64,000 bases of DNA from an uncultured Mucilaginibacter sp. Its GTDB lineage: Bacteria > Bacteroidota > Bacteroidia > Sphingobacteriales > Sphingobacteriaceae. The first letter of the stretch is position 1. Each line of letters begins with the position of its first letter. The stretch covers positions 20,797 through 84,796 of the forward strand of contig CAITEP010000023.1 of the NCBI GenBank assembly GCA_903891475.1. The letters run 5' to 3'. The notes below the pieces were generated by a model that worked only from the letters and a program-made list of their open reading frames with translations, was not told the origin of the DNA and did not search any database. Below, piece after piece: positions 26,129-34,855 of the stretch. The position numbers and the translations under genes were made by a program.

Positions 26129-28105
26129 ATGAAAATTAAAGTTTTGTGGTTGCCAGTAATGGTATTAGCATTTTCAACGACCTTTGGTCAGGCTGTAAAA
26201 ACTTATCAAATAAAATCGCCTGATGGCAAATTGGTTTTAAGCGTAGCTGCGGGTAAAAATATCACTTGGGCAGTGAAGCATATGGGTACTGATGTAATTA
26301 TGCCTTCCGAAATATCCTTAACTACCATTAACAATGAAATTTTAGGCAAAAATGCAATTCTTAAAAAGGCTGACAAGGATACTGTTTACGAAATTTTTGA
26401 TACGTGGGTGTATAAAAAAAATAGTGTAACCGATAATTATAACCAACTTACCCTCACCTTCAAAGGCGATTATGGCCTGGTATTTAGGGTATTTAACAAT
26501 GGGGTGGCTTATCGGTTTTTTATTCGCCGAAAAGGCGAAATAACCATTTTGAATGAGGAAGCCAATTTTAATTTTAAGGACGATTACAAAGCTTATTTGC
26601 CTTTTGTAAACGACCCGCGCAATAAAGATAAGTTTAACAATTCCTTTGAAGCGCATTATGATTTGCTCAACCTATCAAAAATTAAAAAAGACACCCTTGC
26701 CTTTTTACCAGTGTTGGTGGATGCAGGCTCGCCAATTAAAGCAGCTATTTTAGAGGCTGATTTACAAGACTACCCTGGAATGTATGTAACACCAGGTGAC
26801 CGAAACAACCTGCATGGCGTATTCCCGGCATACCCATCAGAAGAAGCTTTAGGTGGCTATAATAATATCAATTTTGTAGTAACCAAGCGTGAAAACTATA
26901 TTGCAAAAACTAGCGGCTCGCGTAATTTTCCGTGGAGATTAGTGGTAATTAGCGACGAAGACAAGCAACTTGCTGATAATGATTTGGTGCAATGCCTATC
27001 AGCGCCATCAAAAATTAAAGAGGATAGCTGGATTAAGCCCGGTAAAGTTGCTTGGGACTGGTGGAATGATTGGAATGTTACCCATGTAAACTTTAAAGCT
27101 GGTATAAATGTAGAAACCTATAAATACTATATTGACTTTGCTGTTGCCAATAAGCTAGCCTACCTTATTATTGACGAAGGTTGGAGTGATGACCACGACC
27201 TGAACCAAAATAAAATTGACGTTCAACAAATTGTCGACTACGGTAAACAAAAAGGGATTGGTGTTATTTTATGGGCCACTTGGTATTCGATAACAAGGGA
27301 TACCGAGGGCTTATTTACCAAATTTGAGCAAATGGGAGTAAAGGGTTTTAAAATTGATTTTATTGACCGAGACGATCAAAAGGCAGTAAGCTCGTTATAT
27401 GAAATTGCCCAAAAAGCGGCTAATCACCATTTACTGGTTGATTATCATGGTATGTATAAGCCAAGTGGCATACAACGTACGTTTCCTAATATTATAAATT
27501 GCGAAGGGGTTAAAGGACTAGAAAATATGAAATGGGGAACTGATAACCAACCAGGATATGACGTAAGTATCCCTTTTATCAGGATGCTATCAGGCCCTAT
27601 GGATTATACGCCGGGTGGTATGCGTAATGCTTCAAAATCAGCTTTCAGGCCAGTAAACGAAAACCCGATGACGCAGGGTACACGTTGCCACCAGTTGGCT
27701 ATGTACACCATATTTGAAGCACCTTTACAAATGCTAGCGGATAACCCCACTATTTATAAGCAAGAACAAGAAAGTACAGATTTTATTGATTCCATACCTA
27801 CCACTTTTGATGCTACCACGGCACTTGATGGTAAGGTTGGCGAATATGTAAGCATCGCTCGCAAAAAAGGAACTACTTGGTTTGTTGGTGCCATGACTAA
27901 CTGGGATGCTCGCGATATTACCATCAACCTTTCGTTTTTAGGCAAAGGAGCATATAAGGCAATTATTTTTGAAGATGGCATTAACGCCAATAAAGACGCG
28001 GCTGATTATACAGCAAAAACCTTAACAGTAACCGCCAACGATAAAATAGCTGTTAAAATGGCATCAGGAGGTGGCTGGGCGGCAAGGTTTGAGAAAGTAA
28101 ATTGA
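26129..28105 (+). CDS. glycoside hydrolase family 97 protein
   Basis: A secreted or periplasmic alpha-glycosidase, 658 residues with signal peptide (about 1-20, ending TTFGQ). The N-terminal beta-sandwich begins YQIKSPDGKLVLSV. The TIM barrel (about 290-560) includes LIIDEGWSDDHDL, KGIGVILWATWYS, VKGFKIDFIDRDDQ, LVDYHGMYKPSG and NIINCEGVKGLE. The C-terminal beta domain closes with GGGWAARF. The Asp in KIDFIDRDD is where retaining GH97 enzymes carry their nucleophile, so an alpha-galactosidase-like retaining mechanism is plausible (inference). No SusC/D genes are adjacent. Confidence 0.92.
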   Translation: MKIKVLWLPVMVLAFSTTFGQAVKTYQIKSPDGKLVLSVAAGKNITWAVKHMGTDVIMPSEISLTTINNEILGKNAILKKADKDTVYEIFDTWVYKKNSVTDNYNQLTLTFKGDYGLVFRVFNNGVAYRFFIRRKGEITILNEEANFNFKDDYKAYLPFVNDPRNKDKFNNSFEAHYDLLNLSKIKKDTLAFLPVLVDAGSPIKAAILEADLQDYPGMYVTPGDRNNLHGVFPAYPSEEALGGYNNINFVVTKRENYIAKTSGSRNFPWRLVVISDEDKQLADNDLVQCLSAPSKIKEDSWIKPGKVAWDWWNDWNVTHVNFKAGINVETYKYYIDFAVANKLAYLIIDEGWSDDHDLNQNKIDVQQIVDYGKQKGIGVILWATWYSITRDTEGLFTKFEQMGVKGFKIDFIDRDDQKAVSSLYEIAQKAANHHLLVDYHGMYKPSGIQRTFPNIINCEGVKGLENMKWGTDNQPGYDVSIPFIRMLSGPMDYTPGGMRNASKSAFRPVNENPMTQGTRCHQLAMYTIFEAPLQMLADNPTIYKQEQESTDFIDSIPTTFDATTALDGKVGEYVSIARKKGTTWFVGAMTNWDARDITINLSFLGKGAYKAIIFEDGINANKDAADYTAKTLTVTANDKIAVKMASGGGWAARFEKVN

Positions 28106-28111
28106 GATTAA

Positions 28112-28158
28112 AAAACTATTATGCCCTCTAGTAAATAACCAGAGGGCATAACAGTTTT
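28112..28158. terminator. bidirectional terminator between GH97 and M28 genes
   Basis: A perfect 11-bp stem TTATGCCCTCT / AGAGGGCATAA (28119-28129, 28141-28151) with an 11-nt loop. It extends by AAAACT/AGTTTT flanks after one mismatch, giving A-runs before and T-runs after on both strands. It serves the convergent GH97 and M28 genes and overlaps the M28 stop codon. Confidence 0.88.
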
Positions 28159-30373
28159 ATAGGGCGTTTGCGCTATTTAGGTAAGCAGCTAAATTGTTGA
28201 TTCTTTTTGCAACTACCAGGATTTGCTCCTGAGCCTCTTTCCAATTTCGTTGCTCAATGGCTTCCCTAATTCCCGGTAGTGTTTTAACACCATATCCGGT
28301 ATAAAACCCTGGGGCATAAATGGTATGCTTGTACCAAGTACGACGTGGCAAACCTTCGCTTAGTAATTGTTGTTCTGCTTGGTAAAGCATTTTGTTCAAT
28401 TTATCATGGCTGGTATTTTTTTGTATGGCAGTTGCCCAATTTGCAGATAACCTGTCTGCACTTTTCTTTAATGAATCTAACGAAATTGTTAATGTCGAAA
28501 AATCAAGCTGCGGTACATCTGCTTTAACTTCAGGCATTTTTTCATTTTTTGTTGGGTCGGCTGCCAGTTTATAATCATTTGCCTTGATAAGTTGATTGTC
28601 AACTTCTGTGTTTTCGCGCATGTTGTTTACCAACTCTTGTACCTCCTTGGCATATTTTTCAATTGTTTTATGCAATGTTCTAAAATCAAAAGGTAATAAG
28701 TCAGCATCTGCCATACGTAATATAGCATGTCCAGCTGTTTGAGATAGCGTTATGCCATATTTAAAATCAGGATCTTTAAACCTTACATAGTAATCGTACG
28801 AATCATAAATAGAATGGTATTCACCGCCTTCATCTTCGCCACCAAAGCCTATATCAAGTGTAGGTACGCCTAAATGTTGTAAAAACGAAGAAAAGTCGGA
28901 CCCAGAGCCTAATGCCTCTAATTTCAAACCTTTAGTTTCCAGCATTTCTTTTTTTGATTTAATGGTTTTGCCATCAACCAATTCCTTGGCTCTTTTTCGA
29001 TCCAATACGCTAACATTTGTTTGTGGGTCGATAACGGTTTTGGTAATTTCATCCATAAAACCTTCCAGTGCCTGTGAACCTCCTGTGTTAATAAAACCAC
29101 GACCGCTGCCATCTGTGTTTAAATAAATTGCCGCTTTTTGTTGTATCTCCTTATCATGAGCTTCAGCATATTCGGTTGATCCTATTAAGCCCGGTTCTTC
29201 TCCATCCCACGAACAAAAAACAATGCTTCGCTTTGGCTTCCAACCTGTTTTAAGCAAGGCGCCTAATGCACGGGCTTCTTCTAGCATAGCTGCTTGTCCG
29301 CTTAAAGGGTCGCTGGCTCCATTTACCCAACCATCATGGTGATTGCCACGCATTACCCATTCATCGGGCTGCTCCGAACCTTTAATTTTAGCTATTACAT
29401 CATAAGCTTGTACCATATCCCAATTAAAGGCCAATTTTAGGTGAACCATTGCCTTTCCCGGGCCAACATGATAGGTTATAGGTAATGAACCTTGCCAAGC
29501 CTCAGGGGCAACTGTACCATCAAGGGCACTCAGTAATGGTAGCGCGTCATGGTAACTGATGGGCAATACCGGGATTTTTAAAATGGTTGGCGCATCATTC
29601 CTATCCAGTCTTTTGGCGTCCTTGGTGGCACCAACACCCGGGGTAAGTGGGTCGCCCGGGTAAATAACCATATCCATTACCGAGCCACGCTGAACACCAT
29701 ATTCGTTTTTAAAAGATCCTTTCGGATAAACCTCGCCTGCAGTATAACCATCATCCTTAGGATCTGAATAAATAATGCAGCCAATAGCACCATGCTCATA
29801 AGCTACTTTAGGTTTTATACCCCGCCATGAATGACCGTATTTTGCAATTACAATTTTGCCTTTTACATCAATGCCCAGCTTTTCAAGCTGTTCATAATCA
29901 TCCGGTAAGCCATAGTTTACAAAAACCAGTTGTCCATTCACATCTCCATCCGCACTCCAGGCATTATAGGTAGGTAGTTGATTTTCTTGTCCGGAAGTTG
30001 CATCCTCAGCCAATGCAGGCTCTTTAAGTACAGCATTATATTGAGTGGGTGAGGTTAACTCGAGCACTCTTGTTTTTGGTGATGGGAATAACACTGTAAA
30101 GCTTTCTATGTGCGCATCCAAACCATAGCTCTTATACTTTTGCAGTAGTTTTTCTGCCACAGCTTTGCTACCCGGCGAACCTAAATTATGCGGATAGGCC
30201 GACAATTCCTTGATGGTTTCTCCAATTCTTTGCGCACTCAATGACGCGTCGAATTTTTGTTCCGTTTTTAACTCAGCAGCGGCTGAAGTTTCGGTAAACC
30301 CCGAAATGGTTTTTTGTTGCGCGATTGCATACCCACAAAAGGTGATAAGAGGGATAATAAGCGTTTTCTTCAT
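28157..30373 (-). CDS. M28 family metallopeptidase (glutamate carboxypeptidase II-like)
   Basis: A 738-residue secreted exopeptidase: signal peptide (about 1-18), N-terminal region, PA domain inserted about 130-290 (NGQLVFVNYGLPDDYEQLEK, KGKIVIAKYGHSWRG), and catalytic M28 domain about 330-580. Its two-zinc ligands are NHHDGWVNGASDP (His, Asp), WDGEEPGLIGSTEY (Glu pair), YLNTDGSG (Asp) and GGEYHSIYDSYDY (His). A helical TfR-type dimerisation domain follows (about 600-735). All ligands are present. It is expected to trim acidic or other residues from peptides; specificity is unknown. It is 88 nt downstream of trpC on the same strand, probably a separate unit. Confidence 0.92.
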   Translation of the reverse strand: MKKTLIIPLITFCGYAIAQQKTISGFTETSAAAELKTEQKFDASLSAQRIGETIKELSAYPHNLGSPGSKAVAEKLLQKYKSYGLDAHIESFTVLFPSPKTRVLELTSPTQYNAVLKEPALAEDATSGQENQLPTYNAWSADGDVNGQLVFVNYGLPDDYEQLEKLGIDVKGKIVIAKYGHSWRGIKPKVAYEHGAIGCIIYSDPKDDGYTAGEVYPKGSFKNEYGVQRGSVMDMVIYPGDPLTPGVGATKDAKRLDRNDAPTILKIPVLPISYHDALPLLSALDGTVAPEAWQGSLPITYHVGPGKAMVHLKLAFNWDMVQAYDVIAKIKGSEQPDEWVMRGNHHDGWVNGASDPLSGQAAMLEEARALGALLKTGWKPKRSIVFCSWDGEEPGLIGSTEYAEAHDKEIQQKAAIYLNTDGSGRGFINTGGSQALEGFMDEITKTVIDPQTNVSVLDRKRAKELVDGKTIKSKKEMLETKGLKLEALGSGSDFSSFLQHLGVPTLDIGFGGEDEGGEYHSIYDSYDYYVRFKDPDFKYGITLSQTAGHAILRMADADLLPFDFRTLHKTIEKYAKEVQELVNNMRENTEVDNQLIKANDYKLAADPTKNEKMPEVKADVPQLDFSTLTISLDSLKKSADRLSANWATAIQKNTSHDKLNKMLYQAEQQLLSEGLPRRTWYKHTIYAPGFYTGYGVKTLPGIREAIEQRNWKEAQEQILVVAKRINNLAAYLNSANAL

Positions 30374-30461
30374 ACATTACTTTGCTAATGCGTGAAAATA
30401 AACAAATAAGCCTTAAATTCAATTCAAAAAAGAATTCGTCTGCAAATTAATAGCATATTTA

Positions 30462-31244
30462 TTATAAATGTCCCACAAATTCCATCATGGCGGAACCCGG
30501 ATCGGGCTGCTTCATAAAGTTCTCGCCAATTAAAAAACCATTAAAGCCTGCTTTTTTTAACTCCTTAATAATATCGGGGTTGCTAATGGCACTTTCTGAT
30601 ACCTTTAAAAATTCATCGGGTATATGTTTTGCCAATTCAAAGGAAGTTTGAACTGATACAGTAAAATCAGCCAAATTACGGTTGTTTACCCCTATGGCAT
30701 CCAAATCTGAATGAATACCTTTTTGAAGCTCTGCTAAATTATGTACTTCTAGCAATACACTTAATCCCAAGCTTTTTGCCAATGTGGCCATTTTGTTTAT
30801 TTCTTCGGCGGTTAATATGGCGGCTATTAATAAGATGATGTCAGCTCCCAACGATTTTGCTTCTATAATTTGATACTCATCAATCATAAAATCCTTACGC
30901 AATACGGGGATGGTATTGGCTTGCCTCACCTTTACCAAGTCGAGCTTACGACCCATGAAAAAATTCCGGTCAGTTAACACTGATATAGCCGAAGCTCCAG
31001 CAGCAGCATAGCCTTTGGTAACTACCTCAGGTTTTACCTTATCATTAATAATTCCTTTTGAGGGCGATTTGCGTTTAAACTCTGCTATTATCCCTGTTTT
31101 TTGAGGGTCAAGTAAAAAATCTTTCAATGAATAGCATTCCCTATGGAAAAAATCAGACTCCTCCAAGCCAGTGTAGGTAGTAGCCAACTTAGCGCGGGCA
31201 ACCTCTTTGCGTTTATTCAGTACTATTTTATCAAGTATATTCAT
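30462..31244 (-). CDS. trpC: indole-3-glycerol-phosphate synthase
   Basis: Closes the indole ring in tryptophan synthesis (CdRP to indole-3-glycerol phosphate). 260 residues, a single-function TIM barrel: IIAEFKRKSPSKGII (catalytic Lys, about 54-68), ISVLTDRNFFMG, IPVLRKDFMIDEYQI (about 108-122), VLLEVHNLAEL, IGVNNRNLADF and FLIGENFMK. No TrpF domain is fused. It starts 7 nt after the trpG stop, so trpD, usually between them in Bacteroidota, is absent. Confidence 0.95.
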   Translation of the reverse strand: MNILDKIVLNKRKEVARAKLATTYTGLEESDFFHRECYSLKDFLLDPQKTGIIAEFKRKSPSKGIINDKVKPEVVTKGYAAAGASAISVLTDRNFFMGRKLDLVKVRQANTIPVLRKDFMIDEYQIIEAKSLGADIILLIAAILTAEEINKMATLAKSLGLSVLLEVHNLAELQKGIHSDLDAIGVNNRNLADFTVSVQTSFELAKHIPDEFLKVSESAISNPDIIKELKKAGFNGFLIGENFMKQPDPGSAMMEFVGHL

Positions 31245-31251
31245 CTATCAA

Positions 31252-31833
31252 TTAATTTAATGATAGCCAGTTTTGCATCATCTCCTTACCAAATTCGGTC
31301 AGCACCGATTCGGGATGGAACTGCACCCCACGCACATCCAATGTTTTATGCCTTAAGGCCATTACTGAATTGTCTGCCTCGTCAATAGCGGTAATTTCCA
31401 AAGCATCCGGGATGGCGTTTTCGTCTACCACCCATGAATGGTAGCGGCCAACTTTAAAGCTATCAGGCAAGTTTAAAAATAGCCTTTCTTGCTTGTCTGA
31501 TACCTTTATGGGGGTGGCTATGCCATGCATGGGTTGTTTTAAATTATACAACTTCCCACCAAAAACCTCGGCAATGGCTTGCTGACCAAGACAGACTCCA
31601 AAAATACTTTTACTAGGCGAATATTTTTCAATCACCTCCAACAACAAACCTGCTTCAGAGGGTATGCCGGGGCCCGGCGAAAGAATTATTTTATCAAAAT
31701 CATCAACCTCCGAAATTTCAAATCTATCATTTCTCCATACCTCACATTGCAAACCGAGCTCATTTACCAAATGCACCAAATTATAGGTGAATGAATCGTA
31801 ATTATCTATAATTAATATGTTCTTATTTTTCAT
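31252..31833 (-). CDS. trpG: anthranilate synthase component II (glutamine amidotransferase)
   Basis: Supplies ammonia from glutamine to TrpE. 193 residues, class I glutamine amidotransferase: IIDNYDSFTYNL at the N-terminus, oxyanion stretch LSPGPGIPSEAG (about 51-62), nucleophile Cys in FGVCLGQQA (about 79) and His/Glu of the triad in GVQFHPESVLTE (about 171-173). No PRT domain is fused. It lies 53 nt after trpE and 7 nt before trpC. Family members can also serve as PabA; here the operon and attenuator point to tryptophan. Confidence 0.94.
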   Translation of the reverse strand: MKNKNILIIDNYDSFTYNLVHLVNELGLQCEVWRNDRFEISEVDDFDKIILSPGPGIPSEAGLLLEVIEKYSPSKSIFGVCLGQQAIAEVFGGKLYNLKQPMHGIATPIKVSDKQERLFLNLPDSFKVGRYHSWVVDENAIPDALEITAIDEADNSVMALRHKTLDVRGVQFHPESVLTEFGKEMMQNWLSLN

Positions 31834-31886
31834 TTTATATTTGTTTGGCCTAATAAAAGGCTTTATATATTGTTCAATTTGTCTTT

Positions 31887-33296
31887 TTATATTTCTTCTG
31901 CCATTTCAATAGCTTTTCTGAGCGCGGCAATTTTATTATCAACCTCTTTCAATTCATTTTCGGCAACAGAACCTGCAACTATTCCCGCACCAGCCTGATA
32001 ATACAAAGTATTGTTTTTACTTAAAAACGAGCGAATCATAATAGCATGGTTAAAATCGCCATTGAAACCCATAAAGCCGATAGCGCCACTGTAAAAGCCA
32101 CGTTTGGTTTTTTCGTTTTCGTCAATAATTTCCATAGCGCGATATTTCGGAGCGCCGCTTAAGGTGCCTGCCGGATAGGTATCAGCCACTACCTTAAAGG
32201 AGGGCACGCCTAGTAATAGTTTACCACTTACGTGGGATACCAAATGGATGAGGTGCGAATAGTATTGCACTTCCTTAAATGCTTTTACCTGCACCTGGCC
32301 GCAATGACGGCTTAAATCATTCCGCGCTAGGTCAACCAACATCACGTGCTCTGCTGATTCCTTTGGGTCGTTTTCAAGTGCTCGGGCAATTTCTGCGTCT
32401 TTTACATCATCACCACTACGTTTGAAGGTGCCTGCTATTGGGAATATACTTGCTTCCCGGTTTTTAATGGTGATTTGCGCCTCGGGAGAGGAGCCAAATA
32501 TCCTGAAACCGCCATAATCAAAATAAAACAAATAGGGAGATGGATTAATAGACCGTAAGGCCCTGTACACATTAAACTCATCGCCCAAAAACCCTTTAGA
32601 AAATGCTCTGGATGGTACTATTTGAAAAACATCTCCTCGGTAAATATGCTGCTTCATTTTTTCAACCACATCCATAAATTCCTGGTTGCTTAAATTTGAT
32701 TGCTCCTCTTCCTTGCTTTCAAACTTATATTCCGGAAAGTTTTTGTTTCGTATAATGTCGGCAACTTTTTCAAGCCCTAACGGGTCGGCTTCTCCTTCCG
32801 GTTGGTTATTAAAAATGTATAGCTCGTTTTTAAAATGGTCGATTGCGATGATATACCGATACATATGGTATTGCATTACCGGTATTTCGCGTTCGGGGTT
32901 GGTTACTTCTTTTAGCTTAATGGTTTCAAAATGCTCCACTGCCTCATGGGTAAAATAACCAAACAACCCATTTGCAATTATTTTGGTGTTATTTGGGGTG
33001 GTTTCAAATCGGTCAATAAAACTGTTTATTTCGTTTATCAAATCAAAAGTACCCGCTTCGTGGTTTTCTTCAACCTGATTGGGGTATTTTAAATTCAATT
33101 TACCTTCATTTAATATTAACCCGGCAAAGGGACTACAGCAAACGTAGCTTACACTATTCTCGCGGCTATGGTAGTCTGAACTTTCGAGCAATAGCGAATT
33201 AGGGAAAATATCCCTTAAGCGCAGATAAATACTTACAGGGGTAGTAGTATCGGCCAGTAGCTTTTTGTGTAATGTTGTTATTTTAATTTTCTCCAT
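31887..33296 (-). CDS. trpE: anthranilate synthase component I
   Basis: Makes anthranilate from chorismate, the committed step to tryptophan. 469 residues: N-terminal regulatory part with LLESSDYHSRENSVS (about 35-49), the LLES...S motif that binds feedback-inhibiting tryptophan; catalytic chorismate-binding domain about 200-465 with RGDVFQIVPSRAFSKG, SPEAQITI, IAGTFKRSGDD, HVMLVDLARNDLSR, PAGTLSGAPKYRAMEII and YQAGAGIVAGSVAENEL. It is first in trpE-G-C and is preceded by an attenuator with a Trp-rich leader peptide. Confidence 0.96.
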   Translation of the reverse strand: MEKIKITTLHKKLLADTTTPVSIYLRLRDIFPNSLLLESSDYHSRENSVSYVCCSPFAGLILNEGKLNLKYPNQVEENHEAGTFDLINEINSFIDRFETTPNNTKIIANGLFGYFTHEAVEHFETIKLKEVTNPEREIPVMQYHMYRYIIAIDHFKNELYIFNNQPEGEADPLGLEKVADIIRNKNFPEYKFESKEEEQSNLSNQEFMDVVEKMKQHIYRGDVFQIVPSRAFSKGFLGDEFNVYRALRSINPSPYLFYFDYGGFRIFGSSPEAQITIKNREASIFPIAGTFKRSGDDVKDAEIARALENDPKESAEHVMLVDLARNDLSRHCGQVQVKAFKEVQYYSHLIHLVSHVSGKLLLGVPSFKVVADTYPAGTLSGAPKYRAMEIIDENEKTKRGFYSGAIGFMGFNGDFNHAIMIRSFLSKNNTLYYQAGAGIVAGSVAENELKEVDNKIAALRKAIEMAEEI

Positions 33297-33319
33297 TTTT
33301 AAATTTTCAGTAAATAAAA

Positions 33320-33348
33320 AAACCCGGCAAGTGAGATTCGCCGGGTTT
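33320..33348 (-). terminator. trp attenuator terminator
   Basis: A perfect 9-bp stem AAACCCGGC / GCCGGGTTT with an 11-nt loop, followed on the minus strand by more T residues (through about 33316). It lies between the leader-peptide stop and trpE. The GCCGG at the end of the leader ORF (33393-33397) can pair with CCGGC in the 5' arm (33340-33344), a candidate antiterminator when the ribosome stalls at the Trp codons. The antiterminator part is inference. Confidence 0.85.
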
Positions 33349-33388
33349 CAAATAGGTTTATAATTGATTAATCGTTTTGATCAAATAC

Positions 33389-33448
33389 TTATCCGGCTAC
33401 CAAAATTAATTGGTGCCACCAGAATTTGTTTATAGTAGTTTTGATCAT
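33389..33448 (-). CDS. trpL: trp operon leader peptide (19 aa, tandem Trp codons)
   Basis: A short ORF on the minus strand, MIKTTINKFWWHQLILVAG, with two adjacent TGG codons at positions 10-11 and a TAA at 33389-33391. It lies about 90 nt upstream of trpE, between a promoter and an intrinsic terminator. This is the layout of classical transcription attenuation. When charged tRNA-Trp is scarce, the ribosome stalls at the WW pair, leaving the GCCGG segment near the end of the leader free to open the terminator. When Trp is plentiful, the ribosome reaches the stop and the terminator forms. It is too short for routine gene calling. Confidence 0.85.
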   Translation of the reverse strand: MIKTTINKFWWHQLILVAG

Positions 33449-33456
33449 TGCGGTCA

Positions 33457-33485
33457 CAAATTTATAAAGAAAATTGAAATACCAA
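33457..33485 (-). promoter_or_regulatory. trp operon promoter
   Basis: On the minus strand, TTG (33483-33485) and TAAATTTG (33457-33464) with an 18-nt spacer. The -7 box ends 8 nt before the leader-peptide ATG, so the leader transcript should start almost at that codon. Confidence 0.6.
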
Positions 33486-33502
33486 ATTTTTATTGAAAAT
33501 TT

Positions 33503-33949
33503 TTATTTCGTAGAACCTAAAAGTGGTAAATGACCGGCTAAAATGGTTATAACTATAAGCACAAAAGCTAAAGTATAGAATATTGAAACGGTTTTAAACT
33601 TACCTTCACTAGTTGCCTTCTTTTTCGATTTGCTGTAGCCGATGGTTATCAAAGTAATTGCAACCACCATCATTACCCAATGCTCAACTGTAAAGTAACG
33701 AGTGGTGGCATTTTTCATGGTTTCGCTGTTCCATTGCACATATGGACTTAAAAAACATAAAACAATACCAATAAGTAACTGGGTATGCGCTGATATCAGC
33801 GTAAATAAATTTACTTTTTGGTTGATGGCTGTAAATGGTTTTTTACCCAACCAACCTAAAATAGATTGAATAATAGCGATAATTAATAGCAGGAAAACAA
33901 TATACCTGAAGCCCGAGTGTAGGCTCTTGATGATAAAATAAAAGCTCAT
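33503..33949 (-). CDS. four-helix membrane protein, cytochrome-b-like
   Basis: A 148-residue integral membrane protein with about four hydrophobic helices (12-33, 50-68, 88-105, 120-142). Histidines occur at SLHSGFR near the N-terminus, SAHTQ in helix 2, VEHWV before helix 3 and AGHLP near the end. That distribution resembles small b-type cytochromes, and similar Bacteroidota proteins are often labelled cytochrome B, but no heme ligation can be confirmed. It is monocistronic on the minus strand, upstream of the trp leader region. Confidence 0.6.
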   Translation of the reverse strand: MSFYFIIKSLHSGFRYIVFLLLIIAIIQSILGWLGKKPFTAINQKVNLFTLISAHTQLLIGIVLCFLSPYVQWNSETMKNATTRYFTVEHWVMMVVAITLITIGYSKSKKKATSEGKFKTVSIFYTLAFVLIVITILAGHLPLLGSTK

Positions 33950-34037
33950 ATTTTAAATTTTATCCGAAGGTACAATAAAAAATAATTGATGAACTATTTG
34001 AATTGTTTAAAGCAGGTAAATAAATTAAAAAAAGCGA

Positions 34038-34466
34038 TTAAACGAATAAATTAGGATCCGAAACGGTTAGGTTTTCAGGATTATCAGTACCCTTTATACC
34101 TGGTATTATTTTCTTTATCGATTCCCAAACGTTGGCAATCAAGTCTTTATTAATATAATCGGCAGCCTTTTGGGATACCAGGCCAACAATAGTTTTAACA
34201 ATGCCACTTGATTGTTTAAAGAAAGTATTGTTTAAAATAAATGGGAGTAACAAACTGGATAATATTTGAAAAATATCGCCATCAAACAAACCATTTCTTT
34301 TTTCGCCATCAGTCTCCGGTCGTTGAAATACCGAAAAAATAGATGATATAATAGCCGAAGGACTACTAAACCTTTCGCGTATTTTTTCCCTTTGAATGCC
34401 TTCCAAGCGTTTAAGTTGGGCAATTTCGTACCTTAAATCATCAATATTTTTTATTTCAGCAGCCAT
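34038..34466 (-). CDS. hypothetical protein, third gene of a small envelope operon
   Basis: 142 residues, family not recognised. The N-terminus is a charged helix (IDDLRYEIAQLKRLEGIQREK, cut here at 20: DDLRYEIAQLKRLEGIQREK). The middle is hydrophobic (SSLLLPFILNNTFF, IVKTIVGLVS) and the tail hydrophilic. It starts 3 nt after the holin-X-like gene and follows a YtxH gene, so all three are probably co-transcribed and act at the inner membrane. Confidence 0.6.
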   Translation of the reverse strand: MAAEIKNIDDLRYEIAQLKRLEGIQREKIRERFSSPSAIISSIFSVFQRPETDGEKRNGLFDGDIFQILSSLLLPFILNNTFFKQSSGIVKTIVGLVSQKAADYINKDLIANVWESIKKIIPGIKGTDNPENLTVSDPNLFV

Positions 34467-34468
34467 AT

Positions 34469-34813
34469 TTATTTTGCTTTAAATATTTTTTGAATAAAAA
34501 TATTAATTAGAGGCTTTTCAACATTTTTTCGGTTGAATTTTATAACAAGCACAATGATGAGGTAAAGCAAGGCAATAATTCCGAAGCCTTTCCAGGTACC
34601 TTGTAACAAATCGCCTAAAAAATAGGCAAGGGTTAAACTCGCAAAAAAGAAAGTCAACAATGCGCTCATTATTAACACCAAATCGGCAATTATATTCGCT
34701 GCAAATGATGAACCACTTTCAATAGCTTGGTATTTTGCCAGTTTTATACGTGTTTCTACATATTCGGCAAATTGGTCGATTATGGGAGGTGGTGTTTCTT
34801 TTTTTGAATCCAT
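34469..34813 (-). CDS. phage holin family (Holin-X/DUF1469-like) membrane protein
   Basis: 114 residues: an N-terminal amphipathic helix (IDQFAEYVETRIKLAKYQAI) followed by two transmembrane helices (about 45-70 and 77-98) and a basic tail. It matches the pattern of the putative actinobacterial holin-X family found in many non-phage genomes. There are no phage genes nearby; the label is by homology and does not mean prophage. It lies between a YtxH protein and a hypothetical gene in one operon. Confidence 0.72.
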   Translation of the reverse strand: MDSKKETPPPIIDQFAEYVETRIKLAKYQAIESGSSFAANIIADLVLIMSALLTFFFASLTLAYFLGDLLQGTWKGFGIIALLYLIIVLVIKFNRKNVEKPLINIFIQKIFKAK

Positions 34814-34855
34814 ATGTTTTTATTTCCAACATTAATTTTTGTTGGATCTTTTTAT

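Noticed and set aside
34469..34813. Prophage, suggested by a holin-type protein
   Set aside because: No capsid, tail, integrase or lysis genes nearby; this holin-X type is common outside phages.
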